Notes under the pieces: model-generated | Told to the model about the DNA's origin: nothing | Databases searched by the model: none | Seen by the model: the letters and a program-made list of their open reading frames with translations, nothing else | Position numbers and translations under genes: made by a program | DNA from: Phytophthora colocasiae | Taxonomy: Eukaryota > Oomycota > Peronosporomycetes > Peronosporales > Peronosporaceae | Reading direction: 5' to 3' | Assembly (NCBI GenBank): GCA_018806915.1 | Contig: JAGKQI010000034.1 | Location: 1,302,001-1,366,000, forward strand | DNA: 64,000 nucleotides | Part shown: positions 11,509 through 21,780 of the stretch, piece after piece | How positions within the stretch are numbered: position 1 is the stretch's first letter | Layout of the letters: every line of letters starts with the position of its first letter

Positions 11509-13035
11509 ATGAGCGCTGCATTAGACTTCGCGACTATGGAGCGCTATCGCTTCAAGAACGACGGGCTGGTCACACGCACATCGAGAGATCAAGAGGATTG
11601 CGAGAGCAGCTGCATCCTCTTCTTCTTCCCATTGCCGGAGCTGCCTTTGGACCAGCAGCTTCAACTACAGCAGCTCAGTTTTGTTAGTACGAATCTGGAG
11701 GTGAGTTGAAACTGTTTTTACTCGTTTATACATATTTAATGATTTAATGTTCTTTTAGCCGCTGTTGATGCGCGAAAAACACGTCGAATACTTGAAGCGT
11801 GGCCTCACGAGACTTTCTTCGGGTTTTGTGAGCTTGGATGCCAGGTACTGCTTTTCAAATTCAATTTCTTGAACATGGTTGTTTAAACGCTCTAAAACAA
11901 CTGGTGAAATGGTTATTTCTATTGCTGCAGTCGACCGTGGATTGTCTATTGGATTCTGCATTCTCTGGAGCTGTTGGACGCTTTGCCAGAAGACGAAACA
12001 GAGCGCGTCATTGGTGAGACCTAAGAATTTCATCAGAATTTTGACTGTTACTGATCTATTGCTTTTACGTGGTTTTACTACTCTTAGCCACGTTGAAGCC
12101 CTTCTGGGACGATGACCACAATGGAGGCTTTGGTGGAGGTCCCAAGCAGCTGGCACACACAGCTACCAACTACGCGACGTGTCTGACGCTCGCTCTTCTT
12201 GGAACACCGGAAGCTCTGGAGACCGTTGATCGCCAAGGGTTATATCGGTTTTTCATGTCGAGGAAACACGCAGCCACTGGAGCGTTTACTGCTCACGATG
12301 GAGGGTACGTGGGTTCTGTTGTTTTCCTACGAGAATGTACTTCTCATTGTTTGTTCGAACAGTGAAGTAGATGTTCGAGTGACGTACTGCGTCATCTCCA
12401 TCGCCAGTTTATACGGCATTATGACGGACGAGCTAAAAGCTGGCGTCGTGGATTATATCCTGTCTTGTCAGACATACGAAGGTGGCTTTGGTGGCGAACC
12501 GGGGAATGAAGCTCACGGTGGGTACGCCTTCTGCTCCGTCGCAGCGCTCTACGTTCTGGACGCGGTGGATCAGATTCGAGACCTCCCGGGACTGCTCCAC
12601 TGGCTTGCAAACCGACAGATGCCGTTCGAAGGTGGGTACCAGGGACGAACCAACAAGTTGGTGGACGGATGCTACAGCTTTTGGCAGGGTGCTGTGCCGG
12701 CCTTACTGGTTGATGTCGTCAGGGAACGATACGGTGACGATGTCCCGTACCAGTGCCACCAGGAACAGCTACAGAAATACATTCTGCTCTGCGGCCAGGA
12801 GATTAACGGTGGCTTACGCGACAAGCCTGGCAAGCCTCGTGACCACTACCACTCGTGCTATTGTCTGAGTGGCTTATCGGTGGCGCAGCATGGGGATGGT
12901 CGAGGCGATCCGATTGTGTTTGGGGATGAGTCCAACTTGGTGGGGCGGACGCACCCTGCATACAACATCAGTTACGACAAGGCATTGAAGACAATCGAGT
13001 ATTTCAACGCCAAAGGACCTTTCCAGCCCGAGTAG
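11509..13035 (+). CDS. Protein farnesyltransferase beta subunit (5 exons)
   Basis: Joins 11509..11700, 11759..11844, 11931..12013, 12088..12304 and 12363..13035 (416 residues), with GT-AG introns of 58-86 bp. The product transfers farnesyl to CaaX-box cysteines as a heterodimer with the alpha subunit, which is not in this window. The repeated alpha-alpha barrel units are obvious (GGFGGGPKQLAHTATNYA, GGFGGEPGNEAHGGYAFC, GGYQGRTNKLVDGCYSFW, GGLRDKPGKPRDHYHSCY). Zinc ligands correspond to the Asp and Cys of LVDGCYSFW and the His of DHYHSCYCLSG. These blocks fit farnesyl- rather than geranylgeranyl-transferase I or Rab GGTase beta chains. The C-terminal HPAYNI block is also present. It converges with the next gene, 94 bp away. 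Confidence 0.93.
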
Positions 13036-13129
13036 AAGCAGGTATTGTGGAAGAAAGGGAAGTCTTGTCTGGTCGATGGACTTGTCGTAAATCAAGGGTT
13101 GTGCTGGGTATTTGCTTTGTGATTGAGGA

Positions 13130-14068
13130 TTAGAGGGGTGGAAGTTTCTCAACTGTATTATCGTTATCTTCTGTGTCTTTGTGACTCAGAGTACGAACGG
13201 AGGGAGATACAGCTAGCTTGGGTAACGGAGGCTGGGAACTAGAGCTCGACGAGTGATGACCAGAGTGATGCGAGTGAGATGAAGTATTTGCAGCTGCTAA
13301 CGGGCCTTTCCTTCTCTCTTTCGACGATGGAGCTTCTGCCATTAAAATGGCCTTCGAGACTGGTGCTCCATTCCCAGAATTCCTTTGCTGCTTCGCTTTG
13401 GCTCTCTCTTTTCGCTTCTGACGTCTCTGGAACGGGGTTAAACTGGAACTCGGAGTACTAACGCTATTTTCCTCATCAGAGCTAATGTCGTGCGAGTTGG
13501 AGTTGCTGTGGATAATTCCACTACCTTTCACTGCGAAAGATTGTTGAGTGGCTTTGGTTTGTGGCAATGAGAATCCCATCTGCTTCGACTTGCTACCCTG
13601 GCGCTTCACCTTTGGAGACGATTTCTTTTCATCCTGTTTATCGTCAGCTACTGCGCCTAGATAATGGTCCAACGACATGCCACTGACATCAGGCTTTGGG
13701 GCGTTTTTCTTCGGCACTGCGAGTTGAGGTGGCAACGTACGTGCTGATCCAGCTCGAACCAGTTTCTCCTCCTTTTCGTCCTCTTTAACGTGAAGATAGT
13801 CACTGAGAGACATGCCAGCGACTCCGGAAGTTGAAGCTTCGTAATCGTCTTGATAGTTTTCCTGTTCACTTTTCCGCTCGGACTTGAGGTCTTTCGCTTC
13901 AGCAGCTTTTTCAGTTGCCATGACATCGTTCTCGGCTGGAATATTGAGTAAATGCTGTGAAACCAGACCGCTAACTTTGTGCGAGGCAAAGTAATCTTCC
14001 AGCGTGGAACCTGCCAATTCGTCGCCACTATCTGGCGGATTCGATTGTTGTTGCTTCACTTTGCCCAT
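13130..14068 (-). CDS. Unknown protein with three SLxDYL-type repeats
   Basis: I do not recognise this 312-residue protein. The frame is open further upstream (to 14272), but that part overlaps the end of the neighbouring dehydrogenase gene; the ATG at 14068 (MGKVKQQQSN) is preferred. It is mostly polar and predicted disordered, with Lys/Glu-rich stretches, a basic block RRQKRKERAKAKQQR and a Ser/His-rich tail. A short motif recurs three times: STLEDYFASHKVSG, GMSLSDYLHVKED and GMSLDHYLGAVADD. Such evenly spaced hydrophobic motifs in a disordered chain suggest a multivalent binding protein. It lies on the same strand as, and 115 bp downstream of, the 2-hydroxyacid dehydrogenase at 14184. Confidence 0.65.
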   Translation of the reverse strand: MGKVKQQQSNPPDSGDELAGSTLEDYFASHKVSGLVSQHLLNIPAENDVMATEKAAEAKDLKSERKSEQENYQDDYEASTSGVAGMSLSDYLHVKEDEKEEKLVRAGSARTLPPQLAVPKKNAPKPDVSGMSLDHYLGAVADDKQDEKKSSPKVKRQGSKSKQMGFSLPQTKATQQSFAVKGSGIIHSNSNSHDISSDEENSVSTPSSSLTPFQRRQKRKERAKAKQQRNSGNGAPVSKAILMAEAPSSKERRKGPLAAANTSSHSHHSGHHSSSSSSQPPLPKLAVSPSVRTLSHKDTEDNDNTVEKLPPL

Positions 14069-14183
14069 TGCACTGTCATCGCCTGAGGAGGCAGAAAACT
14101 TTTTGCATTTAGGTGTAACGACTGAATTGTCCACGATTTTTATCAAAATATACCTGTGCAACTTCGAGTTGCCACTAGAGTCA

Positions 14184-15356
14184 CTAGTATCCCTTGGCCC
14201 AGTCCACCTTGTAACGAACTGGTTCGTTCTTGAGGTAGCGGTTGAAGTTGTCCAGGAACATGGCGGCCACATCCTCAGGAAAAACTTTGCCGGAGACGTG
14301 AGGTGTCAGCAGCACTGACGGATGTTCCCAGAGTTCACTTTCCTTGGGCAGAGGCTCCTTCTCGAACACATCCAGCACTGCTTTCGACAGCAAACCCTTG
14401 TTCAGTGCATCGATCAATGTCTTCTCCGAGATGACGTCTCCACGGCCAATGTTGATGAACACAGGAATGTGCTCACGACACAACTCGAGGTTGGTCTCAG
14501 TTAGAACATATTGAGTCGCACTGGTGCTGGGGAGGAGGTTGATGAGGTAATCGCTCTTGGTCAGCACTTCTTCGAGGCTCGTGGTGATATTGTCCGCACA
14601 TTCTGCCAAGTCAGCGACATCCTTGGCACTCACGTGACGTTTAAAACCCAAGACCTTGTAACCACAGTTCCGCAGCATTTTACCAGTGTACTGGCCAATA
14701 TCTCCGAGTCCGAGGATACCCACAGTGACCGACTGCGCAGGGCGGAAGCTGATCATGTCCACACGCGCATAGTCGCGCTTGCTCTGGTATTCTTTAGCCT
14801 CCAGTAGCTTTCTCTCGATCACAGTAACGTATCCCAGTACGTACTGCGCCATGATCCTGGGCATCATGCCACCGGCACGTGTCAACGTGAATTTAGGCAA
14901 TTCCTTGGCTTTGGGCAACAAGTTCAGGTACATGTCCACTCCAGCGTAAGTGGCTTGTACCCACTTGACATTGTTCAGGATATTCTGTTTGTCTTGGGGA
15001 AGATTCTCCTTAGGATCCAGGAAGACGGGACCACCACCGTGCGAATCGATCATAACGATTTCTGCCTCTTGCACGATCGTCCGCTGCTCAGGCGTGAGGT
15101 CCCAGATAGGTCGACCTGGGTCTTCCATGCTTGGACCGTGGAGGGGGTCCTGCTTGTTGCCTACCAGTTGCGGCAGTGGAATGTCAATCAGTTCCAATTT
15201 TCCAGAACGGTAGAGTTCCCCGGCTTCGGAATTTGAAGCTGCGAATGTCTTGCGGACGTTGTCACCGATACCGGCAATGAACGTCATGATGGGGACGCGT
15301 AAAGGCGACGTGGAAGAGGTGGAACCTCCATTGGTAGCAGTCGTGAACGCAGTCAT
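14184..15356 (-). CDS. D-isomer-specific 2-hydroxyacid dehydrogenase (paralogue 2)
   Basis: Intronless, 390 residues from the ATG at 15356 (MTAFTTATNGGS). An in-frame ATG exists at 15422, but an initiator-type motif lies between the two, so 15356 is favoured. Expected reaction: NAD(P)H-linked reduction of a 2-keto acid such as glyoxylate or hydroxypyruvate; the exact substrate cannot be read. The NAD loop is GILGLGDIGQYTGK. Catalytic-triad regions are FINIGRGDVIS (Arg), DVFEKEPLP (Glu) and TPHVSG (His). An insert around the WVQATYAGVDMY block in the substrate domain is shared by all four copies in this window. It is divergent from paralogue 3 across about 210 bp, likely a shared promoter region. 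Confidence 0.9.
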   Translation of the reverse strand: MTAFTTATNGGSTSSTSPLRVPIMTFIAGIGDNVRKTFAASNSEAGELYRSGKLELIDIPLPQLVGNKQDPLHGPSMEDPGRPIWDLTPEQRTIVQEAEIVMIDSHGGGPVFLDPKENLPQDKQNILNNVKWVQATYAGVDMYLNLLPKAKELPKFTLTRAGGMMPRIMAQYVLGYVTVIERKLLEAKEYQSKRDYARVDMISFRPAQSVTVGILGLGDIGQYTGKMLRNCGYKVLGFKRHVSAKDVADLAECADNITTSLEEVLTKSDYLINLLPSTSATQYVLTETNLELCREHIPVFINIGRGDVISEKTLIDALNKGLLSKAVLDVFEKEPLPKESELWEHPSVLLTPHVSGKVFPEDVAAMFLDNFNRYLKNEPVRYKVDWAKGY

Positions 15357-15390
15357 CGTGGAAAAGTTTATGGAATTGTTTCCAGGACGT

Positions 15391-15410
15391 GGCAAGATTG
15401 AAAATGATGT
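15391..15410 (-). promoter_or_regulatory. Initiator + flanking element that fixes the start of paralogue 2
   Basis: On the minus strand TCATTTTCAATCTTG matches the oomycete core promoter. The predicted start near 15406 leaves about 50 nt before the ATG at 15356 and excludes the ATG at 15422 from the transcript. Confidence 0.6.
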
Positions 15411-15565
15411 GGTTTTCGACATTTGCAAAATATGTTAACGTATACAAATACCTAGTATAAGAGGTGAAAATGACTGTTGCATTCCAATCATCATGTTTTG
15501 ATGAGCGGCTCACAAAAGTTTTCATCCCCCGAGATTACTACGTGTCAATACTCCCAAGCACCAAT

Positions 15566-16699
15566 ATGCCTGTGGCTTCGAAGCTTCGCGTTCCAGTCGT
15601 GTCGTTCCTCAATGGAATGGGTTCAGCCATGCGTAAGGAGTTTGCAGCCTCCTCGACGCCTGCAGGCGATTTATTCCGTGCTGGACACTTGGAACTCATC
15701 GATGTGCCAGTTCCAAAACTCATTGGCAACACGCAGGACCCTCTAAACGGCCACAAGATGGAAGATAGTGGCAACCCCCGATGGGACCTTACAACCGACC
15801 AGCAAAAGACTCTGGAACAGGCCAAAATTGTAGTTATGGACCAACATTCTGGAGGTCCGCTCTTCCTCACACCGGATGAAAGTTTGCCGAAAGACAAACA
15901 TGGGATACTTGATAACATCAAGTGGGTGCAAGGCACGTACGCTGGAGTGGAGCAGTATTTGAACCGACTACCACCGACGGAATTGCCAACGTTCACACTG
16001 ACAAGGGCAGGAGGGTTTTTACCTCGGATCATGGCTCAATACGTCTTCGGATATGTCACCATGTTGGAACGGATGATGCTGGATGCTGTCACCTTTCAGA
16101 GCAAGAGAGATTATGCGAGAGAGCGGATGATTCAGTTCCGACCGGCTCAATCAGTGACGATCGGTATTCTCGGGTTGGGAGATATTGGCCAAGGGGTGGG
16201 CAAAATGTTGCGAGCAGCAGGGTACAAGGTGCTGGGTTTTAAACGTCGAGTAAATCCCGTATTGGACTTGGAATTGGCAGCTTGTGCGGATCGGATTACA
16301 CCTGATCTGGAGGAAGTTCTGGCTCAGAGCGACTATTTGGTGAATGTACTGCCCAGTACCAGCTCCACGCGCTATTTGCTGAATGAAAACAACTTGGAGC
16401 TGTGTCGAGAGCGGAAACCGGTGTTTATCAACATTGGACGTGGTGATGTGGTTGCTGAAAAGACAATTATCAACGCCTTAGACGACGGCGTTTGGTCACG
16501 TGCAGTACTGGACGTGTTCGAAGAGGAACCTCTTCCTCAGAACAGCGCGTTATGGGCCCACCCGTCAGTTCTACTCACCCCTCACGTCTCGGGTTATGTG
16601 TTCGTCGAAGATGTGGCCAGTATGTTCGTCGACAACTTGAATCGCTATCTCCGTGGTGATCCTGTGCTATACAAAGTAGACTGGACTGCAGGGTACTGA
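15566..16699 (+). CDS. D-isomer-specific 2-hydroxyacid dehydrogenase (paralogue 3)
   Basis: Intronless, 377 residues from ATG 15566 (MPVASKLRVPVVSF). The frame is open to 15470, but the N-termini of the paralogues begin at the equivalent of 15566, and an initiator-like TTTCATCCCCCGAG lies at about 15517-15530. It has the same architecture as the gene at 14184: NAD loop GILGLGDIGQGVGK, Arg in FINIGRGDVV, Glu in DVFEEEPLP, His in TPHVSG. Head-to-head placement with paralogue 2 suggests an inverted local duplication and possible co-regulation. It converges with SdhC, 58 bp downstream. Confidence 0.9.
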   Translation: MPVASKLRVPVVSFLNGMGSAMRKEFAASSTPAGDLFRAGHLELIDVPVPKLIGNTQDPLNGHKMEDSGNPRWDLTTDQQKTLEQAKIVVMDQHSGGPLFLTPDESLPKDKHGILDNIKWVQGTYAGVEQYLNRLPPTELPTFTLTRAGGFLPRIMAQYVFGYVTMLERMMLDAVTFQSKRDYARERMIQFRPAQSVTIGILGLGDIGQGVGKMLRAAGYKVLGFKRRVNPVLDLELAACADRITPDLEEVLAQSDYLVNVLPSTSSTRYLLNENNLELCRERKPVFINIGRGDVVAEKTIINALDDGVWSRAVLDVFEEEPLPQNSALWAHPSVLLTPHVSGYVFVEDVASMFVDNLNRYLRGDPVLYKVDWTAGY

Positions 16700-16757
16700 G
16701 TTTCAACTGTTGTTAAAAGAGTTTTTTTAATCCATGATTAAACGCTTAGGAACATCC

Positions 16758-17249
16758 TTACTGCTCCTTCTTCTCCTCCGGTTTAATGGTGTACGCAGCG
16801 GCACCTAACGTGACAACCCCAGCAGCAGCAAAGATAGCGTAACTGCTCGTAGGTCCATCTGCGTTGTTAATGAGCTCAGGCTTGTACGTCCAGAGGCTGT
16901 GACGCGCCGCGCAGAGCGTGTGGTAGCTGACAGGGAAGGCCACGAGCGCCTTGGAGACTGGTGCAAAGAACGGGATGGCGTCTTGCGCCGCGTAGATGAG
17001 TGCAGGCACGTCCGCACCCACGAAGCCCAACGCACTGCCGCCCACAAAGGCCGCGGACATTCCCATAGCACAAAAGCGATTGGCGACGGACGAAACGGCC
17101 GAGATCGGGAACTTGTAGATCTCCACGTGTGGGGAGATGGGGCGGCCTAGAGCGGCCTGAGTGGCCGAGTAGTTCTCAGTGCTTAGGGCGCGTAGGGAGG
17201 GCGCTACAGCGCTGGACGCCACTTTCTTGCTTAGGACCTGCAGGCTCAT
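16758..17249 (-). CDS. SDHC: Succinate dehydrogenase cytochrome b subunit (SdhC), mitochondrial
   Basis: 163 residues from ATG 17249. The N-terminus (MSLQVLSKKVASSAVAPSL) is a typical basic, Ser/Ala-rich mitochondrial presequence. The mature part has the family signature RPISPHVEIYKFPISAV followed by SVANRFCAMG, three hydrophobic membrane segments, and SYHTLCAARHSLW, in which the first His is the expected axial ligand of haem b. It anchors the SdhA/B catalytic pair in the inner membrane and forms part of the ubiquinone site. The open frame continues upstream to 17354, and an acceptor-like tract (TTTCTTTTCACAG) at about 17312 hints at a 5' intron, so the leader may be spliced. Confidence 0.9.
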   Translation of the reverse strand: MSLQVLSKKVASSAVAPSLRALSTENYSATQAALGRPISPHVEIYKFPISAVSSVANRFCAMGMSAAFVGGSALGFVGADVPALIYAAQDAIPFFAPVSKALVAFPVSYHTLCAARHSLWTYKPELINNADGPTSSYAIFAAAGVVTLGAAAYTIKPEEKKEQ

Positions 17250-17520
17250 GATCACTTGGCGGAATTCTGGGGACTGAAGCGGCCGGAGCGACGCGACGTG
17301 CGTGGCAGTTTCCTGTGAAAAGAAATAATGTTTAACATGGTTTTTGTATGGCATTACTAGTGAGAGGGGATGTATAAATAAATAACCTGTTGATATTAAG
17401 CTCGTATGTGCAAACTCAAGTATGAATTTACGCAGGTTCCGGTGGTTCGAGTAGATTCATGTGATTGGTTAAATGTTGCAGGGTTTTTACATGCGTTTCA
17501 ACCAATAAAACGTGAATATT

Positions 17521-17552
17521 TTGAAGAAGAAGAGCATTGAAGAAGAAGAGCA
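17521..17552. repeat. Two tandem 16-bp units (TTGAAGAAGAAGAGCA)
   Basis: Exact two-copy repeat in the 280-bp gap between SdhC and the PPR gene. No gene is seen in that gap. Confidence 0.8.
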
Positions 17553-17633
17553 TAGGTGAAGAAAACATTTTGTATATTTGCTTGCTGTCTAGGCGTGTAA
17601 ATACATACTGGCAGTGCTCTAAAGCCCTTCTTT

Positions 17634-20600
17634 TTACTCATCATCACCCACGATCGGCTCAAGAACGGCACCCCATCGAGCATCAGTAGCTGCGCGGATT
17701 GCCGCTTCATAGCTCTTGCTACGTGGACGTTTCGGTCCAGTCTTCAAACCAACCACAGGAGTTTTCTTGGTTTTGGAAGTGATAGTCTTCTTGACCTTAA
17801 CCACGCGCTTGGTGGGAATGGAATCGGCACGTGACCCCGGTGCAGCCACAACACCCAGTCCCTCCTCGAGCGACCGCTTAATGAACGCCAACTCGTTCGA
17901 GATCATGGCCGGCAGGTGCTGGTGCAGCTTCAGCAAGTCGGTAGCCAGCTGCGCATTCATCGGCGTCCCGTGACGATGGCAGAAGAGCGCGATACGAGCG
18001 AGTTCCACTGGTTTAATGACACCAGCGTTCTCCGCCTCACCCTTCTTGTTGATACGACGGATCACCTTCTGGTTCGTCACGGTCGTTTGCTTGATCGCAG
18101 AGGCAACCTGCTTCGCCAATTCCGCCGCGACGGCCTTGTGGAAGCCGTGCTCCTGTACGTCGGCCAGAATGGCTTGACCCGTGGACCTGACGGCAGACGC
18201 GTTTGAAGGCTCCAGACGCTCGAGACGAAGGCAGCTCTGTAGTGTCAGTAAGTACGAGTAGCCGCTCGGGCGGACGAAGCCGTGCGTGCGGAGGTTCTCG
18301 AACAGCTTCAGACTTGCCACGGCTCCAGCAAGCTCGTCGCGTGAATCAGCACAGTACTCCATGGCCGCCTCGTAATGCGCGACCTCAAGCGGGAACGCCA
18401 GCAGCTCCTTTTCAAAGAGCGCGCGAATGGCGTTGAAGTGACCAAACTCACCGTAAATGAACAGCAGCATCTCCAACGTGTGCTGCTGGAAATACGGTGG
18501 CGTTTGTTTCAGGGATAAACCGTTCGTCCCGTCCAGATACAGCTGCAGCAGCTTCTCCGCTTCAACCAGGTCACCCTTCTCGACCAGCTCATTGGTCACG
18601 CGCTTCACGCGGTTCGGGTGCACGCTGGCGAGTCCTTTTAGTCGAGCCTGCTTGACCACGAGCGTCGCGGCCAAAACGGGGTTGTCGGACTTGCAAAGCT
18701 GGTCGATGAGAGCATCAAACATCTCGGTAGAAGCACTTTCATCGAAGTAATCTATCGCGTCCTTGGCCCGGTTCGTACTCACCATCACATTCATCGCCAT
18801 GTCCAGTGTGCAGCCAGGTAAGTTCTCTACGGCATCACGAAACGCGTCATTCTCATGCGCCAAGGCGAGCGACAACAGCAACGACTTGGCCACGTTCGAT
18901 TCGACAGTCTTGACCTCTCCGTTGTCGTTACGGTCGGCCGAAAGCTCGTCCCGAATCGCCAGCACCTGGTCCGTGCGTCGCTGGCGCGAGAACGCGATGA
19001 TAGCCGCGTTCTGAGCATACGTGTTGGGCTTCAAGTTTAATGCGCGCATCGTCTCATACAGCGCACCAACATCGTCATCGTCACCTGCTGTTGCCTTAAT
19101 AGAGATAGCCATGGACAGAGCCTCACCGTCCAGGTTCTTGCCGTGCACCTCCAGCATTTGTCTGCAGATACGCTCAGATTTGGCCATGCGCCACTCATCA
19201 TCGCCTGGTCCCGCACTCCTGGATTGACGGAGCAGCGCTAGAATCGCCATTTTATACATGCGCAACGGGACTATCACAGGCTCCGCATTCAACTTCAATG
19301 GCTGCATGGCATCCCTGCCCGCCTGTACCTGGCGTTGATGGTTGCGGAAGAACCGCAGGGACGAATGACCTGCGACAGCGTCGAAGAGCTTCGTAACGCA
19401 GTCCAAATGATCAGCGTTCAAGCACACTTCGGCGGCATCGGCCACACTATCCACATTATTCTGCACCAACCGACGGAAAGACATGGTCTCATTAGCAAGT
19501 GCGTACGCGATTCGCCACTCTTTGCTCTTCTGTTCCACCATTTCTCGCAGTAGCTCCATTTTACGACGGATGGGCGGGTGCAGACCATTACGGTGGCAAA
19601 ATATCAGCCATTCACGCCCAAGCCCCCAATTGCCCACTTCTAGGAGCTTCGAAACTGTGTCTCCTGCGCAGATCTCTGCATTCTTCAGCGTATCAACATC
19701 TAGCATTTTCATCAGCTTGCGTAGGAGCTTCCAGTTCTCAAAGCGAATACAAGCGTCCGTCGTGGCGCGTACAATCGAATCAGTGATCGGGAGCCCTCGA
19801 GTACGCATCATTTGCAAGTACGCCTCGATGTTAGCGGTCTGGTCGTCACGTGCCTTGCTTAGGCCGCTGATCACACCGTTGAAAAGCAGCACGTCGTTAT
19901 CACTACCGAGATCCATATCCTCACCATCAAACACTGCGACCGCCTCCACTTCATTGCCATCTTCATCGAACTCCGGCTCCTCGATTTCCTCCGCCGTGGC
20001 GCTCCAGCTGCGCTCGGCGTGGTTAATCAGCTCCTCCAGCGTCTCCATCTCACCCGAACTGGCGAACACGCCGGCGAGACTGGCATACGCAGGCGGCAGC
20101 ACAACTGGCACGTTCTGGGACATAATTCTCCACGCGCGCTTCGCGTCACGCGTATTCAGAGCCGGGTCACGCACTGTGTCTCGTGAGAGCGCGTTGAAGA
20201 GAGCCAAGTAGATACCAACGTAGCGCGATACTCTGCGAGTTTCCTTGCAGCTGTCCACGTACTCGTCGAATAGATCTACAGCCTTCTGAGTGTCACCCAG
20301 TCGCCCATATGCACGGATGGCCGTCGTGTACGCGCCTTGATGGATTTCGGTTGGGTTGAACAACTTTTGAATGTGGGTGAACACTTCAACAGCGAGTTGT
20401 GTGTCCTTGGCGTGTGTCAGTCCCTGCAGCATCTTATTGTACTTCATAGCGACCGGATTAGGTTCGTTGATCTCGACAATCTTTTTCCAGCAAGCCCACG
20501 CGTGCTGACTCCGGTTCGCGCCGGTGTACGCCAACATGGCGCGTCCCAAACAGAAGACGCTCGGGTGCTTCTCTCCACTTTCCAGCATCTGCTCGAACAA

Positions 20601-21488
20601 GCATGTGGCTTGCCAGAACTTGCCGTTCGACACCAGCGAGTCAATGGTGCTCGTGTAAATAGGTTCCTCCAGACTCAATCTCCGTTGTGCAACAGAAGCG
20701 AAGCTCTGTAGGGCCTGTTCCAGATTTCCATTGAGTGTTTGAGCGCGGATAAGCTGGCTAAAAGTTTCCGAGTCACCCTTGAGGCCGTCACGTTCCTCCA
20801 TCTGCACGAACAGCGCCATCGCTGTGTCGGGGCGTCTGCTCATACCCGCCGCTCGGATGGATGCAGCGTAGTGGTCTGTAGATAGCTGCACCCCTGCTTC
20901 ACTGAGCTGCGTCATAATACTCATGGTACTGTCAGCGTCCTTAACCTGTCCGCACGCCTCCATGATGGCGTTGAAGGCTGCAGGTGATAGCTGAACGCCC
21001 ATGGAAGTGGCTTCACTGGCCAGCTGCACGATGAGACCCCAGTGTTCCTTGGCCAAATAGGCCTGGATGATAAAGTCAATAGTGGCGCTGGTGGGCGTCA
21101 GGTCGTCCACTAGCATATTGTTCAGCAGACCAGGCAGCACCTCCACCTTGCCCATGCGCGCGCAGGACGCGATGGCGCGCTCGTACATGGCAGGATCCAG
21201 AGCTGGCAGCGCTTCGTCCTTGTCCACGCGGTCTAGCAGTTTGAGCGCTTGGCGCCACTTGCCGGTCTCGCGACAGGCGTCCAGTTCCTCCAGGACTTTG
21301 ACCATGGCTTCGTTCGTCTCGAACGGGACGTTGTTCATGCTCTCGGAGGACATCCAGCGGCGCTGTGGGAGAACGGAAGTAGACGATACATCCACGCGCG
21401 AGAGACGCATGCTCAAACGCTGGAGACTTGCATCTGTAGTTGGCTGTGCACGCTGCCAGAGCGTAACAAGGCGGCGGGCACGTAACAT
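17634..21488 (-). CDS. Large pentatricopeptide-repeat (PPR) protein, probably mitochondrial
   Basis: Intronless, 1284 residues from ATG 21488. The N-terminus (MLRARRLVTLWQRAQ) looks like a mitochondrial presequence. The body is a long alpha-helical repeat with recognisable 35-residue PPR units, for example AFNAIMEACGQVKDADSTMS, HYAASIRAAGMSRRPDTAMA, TFSQLIRAQTLNGNLEQALQ and AYTTAIRAYGRLGDTQKAVD. More degenerate repeats fill the middle and C-terminal thirds. An acidic stretch (SATAEEIEEPEFDEDGNEVE) interrupts them, and the C-terminus is very basic (VVKVKKTITSKTKKT). PPR proteins bind organelle RNA sequence-specifically and act in its processing, stability or translation. There is no added DYW or SMR domain, so a role in binding rather than editing or cleavage is inferred. 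Several ORFs on the opposite strand are shadows. Confidence 0.88.
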   Translation of the reverse strand: MLRARRLVTLWQRAQPTTDASLQRLSMRLSRVDVSSTSVLPQRRWMSSESMNNVPFETNEAMVKVLEELDACRETGKWRQALKLLDRVDKDEALPALDPAMYERAIASCARMGKVEVLPGLLNNMLVDDLTPTSATIDFIIQAYLAKEHWGLIVQLASEATSMGVQLSPAAFNAIMEACGQVKDADSTMSIMTQLSEAGVQLSTDHYAASIRAAGMSRRPDTAMALFVQMEERDGLKGDSETFSQLIRAQTLNGNLEQALQSFASVAQRRLSLEEPIYTSTIDSLVSNGKFWQATCLFEQMLESGEKHPSVFCLGRAMLAYTGANRSQHAWACWKKIVEINEPNPVAMKYNKMLQGLTHAKDTQLAVEVFTHIQKLFNPTEIHQGAYTTAIRAYGRLGDTQKAVDLFDEYVDSCKETRRVSRYVGIYLALFNALSRDTVRDPALNTRDAKRAWRIMSQNVPVVLPPAYASLAGVFASSGEMETLEELINHAERSWSATAEEIEEPEFDEDGNEVEAVAVFDGEDMDLGSDNDVLLFNGVISGLSKARDDQTANIEAYLQMMRTRGLPITDSIVRATTDACIRFENWKLLRKLMKMLDVDTLKNAEICAGDTVSKLLEVGNWGLGREWLIFCHRNGLHPPIRRKMELLREMVEQKSKEWRIAYALANETMSFRRLVQNNVDSVADAAEVCLNADHLDCVTKLFDAVAGHSSLRFFRNHQRQVQAGRDAMQPLKLNAEPVIVPLRMYKMAILALLRQSRSAGPGDDEWRMAKSERICRQMLEVHGKNLDGEALSMAISIKATAGDDDDVGALYETMRALNLKPNTYAQNAAIIAFSRQRRTDQVLAIRDELSADRNDNGEVKTVESNVAKSLLLSLALAHENDAFRDAVENLPGCTLDMAMNVMVSTNRAKDAIDYFDESASTEMFDALIDQLCKSDNPVLAATLVVKQARLKGLASVHPNRVKRVTNELVEKGDLVEAEKLLQLYLDGTNGLSLKQTPPYFQQHTLEMLLFIYGEFGHFNAIRALFEKELLAFPLEVAHYEAAMEYCADSRDELAGAVASLKLFENLRTHGFVRPSGYSYLLTLQSCLRLERLEPSNASAVRSTGQAILADVQEHGFHKAVAAELAKQVASAIKQTTVTNQKVIRRINKKGEAENAGVIKPVELARIALFCHRHGTPMNAQLATDLLKLHQHLPAMISNELAFIKRSLEEGLGVVAAPGSRADSIPTKRVVKVKKTITSKTKKTPVVGLKTGPKRPRSKSYEAAIRAATDARWGAVLEPIVGDDE

Positions 21489-21780
21489 CCGGTCGCGGGG
21501 GTTATTGGAGCTCAGAGAGCAGTAGGAGAAGTGCAATTAGCCGCGTTCGACGCGCAAGTCAACGGCGTATCTGATGCTACAGGTGAGAGATGCTGGACAC
21601 TCCCAGAAGCTGCAGCACACAAGCGCGAAGGCTAATGAGCTTTACGAGCGGCTGAGAACGGTTCGTAGATGAGACTGACGCCGTTGGGTGGCCTGCGCGA
21701 AGAGTACCAATATTATGGTACTATACCGGTATCCAATATTTTAGAAATGGCTACAGTTTTCAATTAGAAACGAATTCTGG

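Noticed and set aside
19483..20211. 242-residue open frame opposite the PPR gene
   Set aside because: Antisense shadow of the long PPR frame; composition is Ser/Arg-rich without domains and it has no promoter motif.
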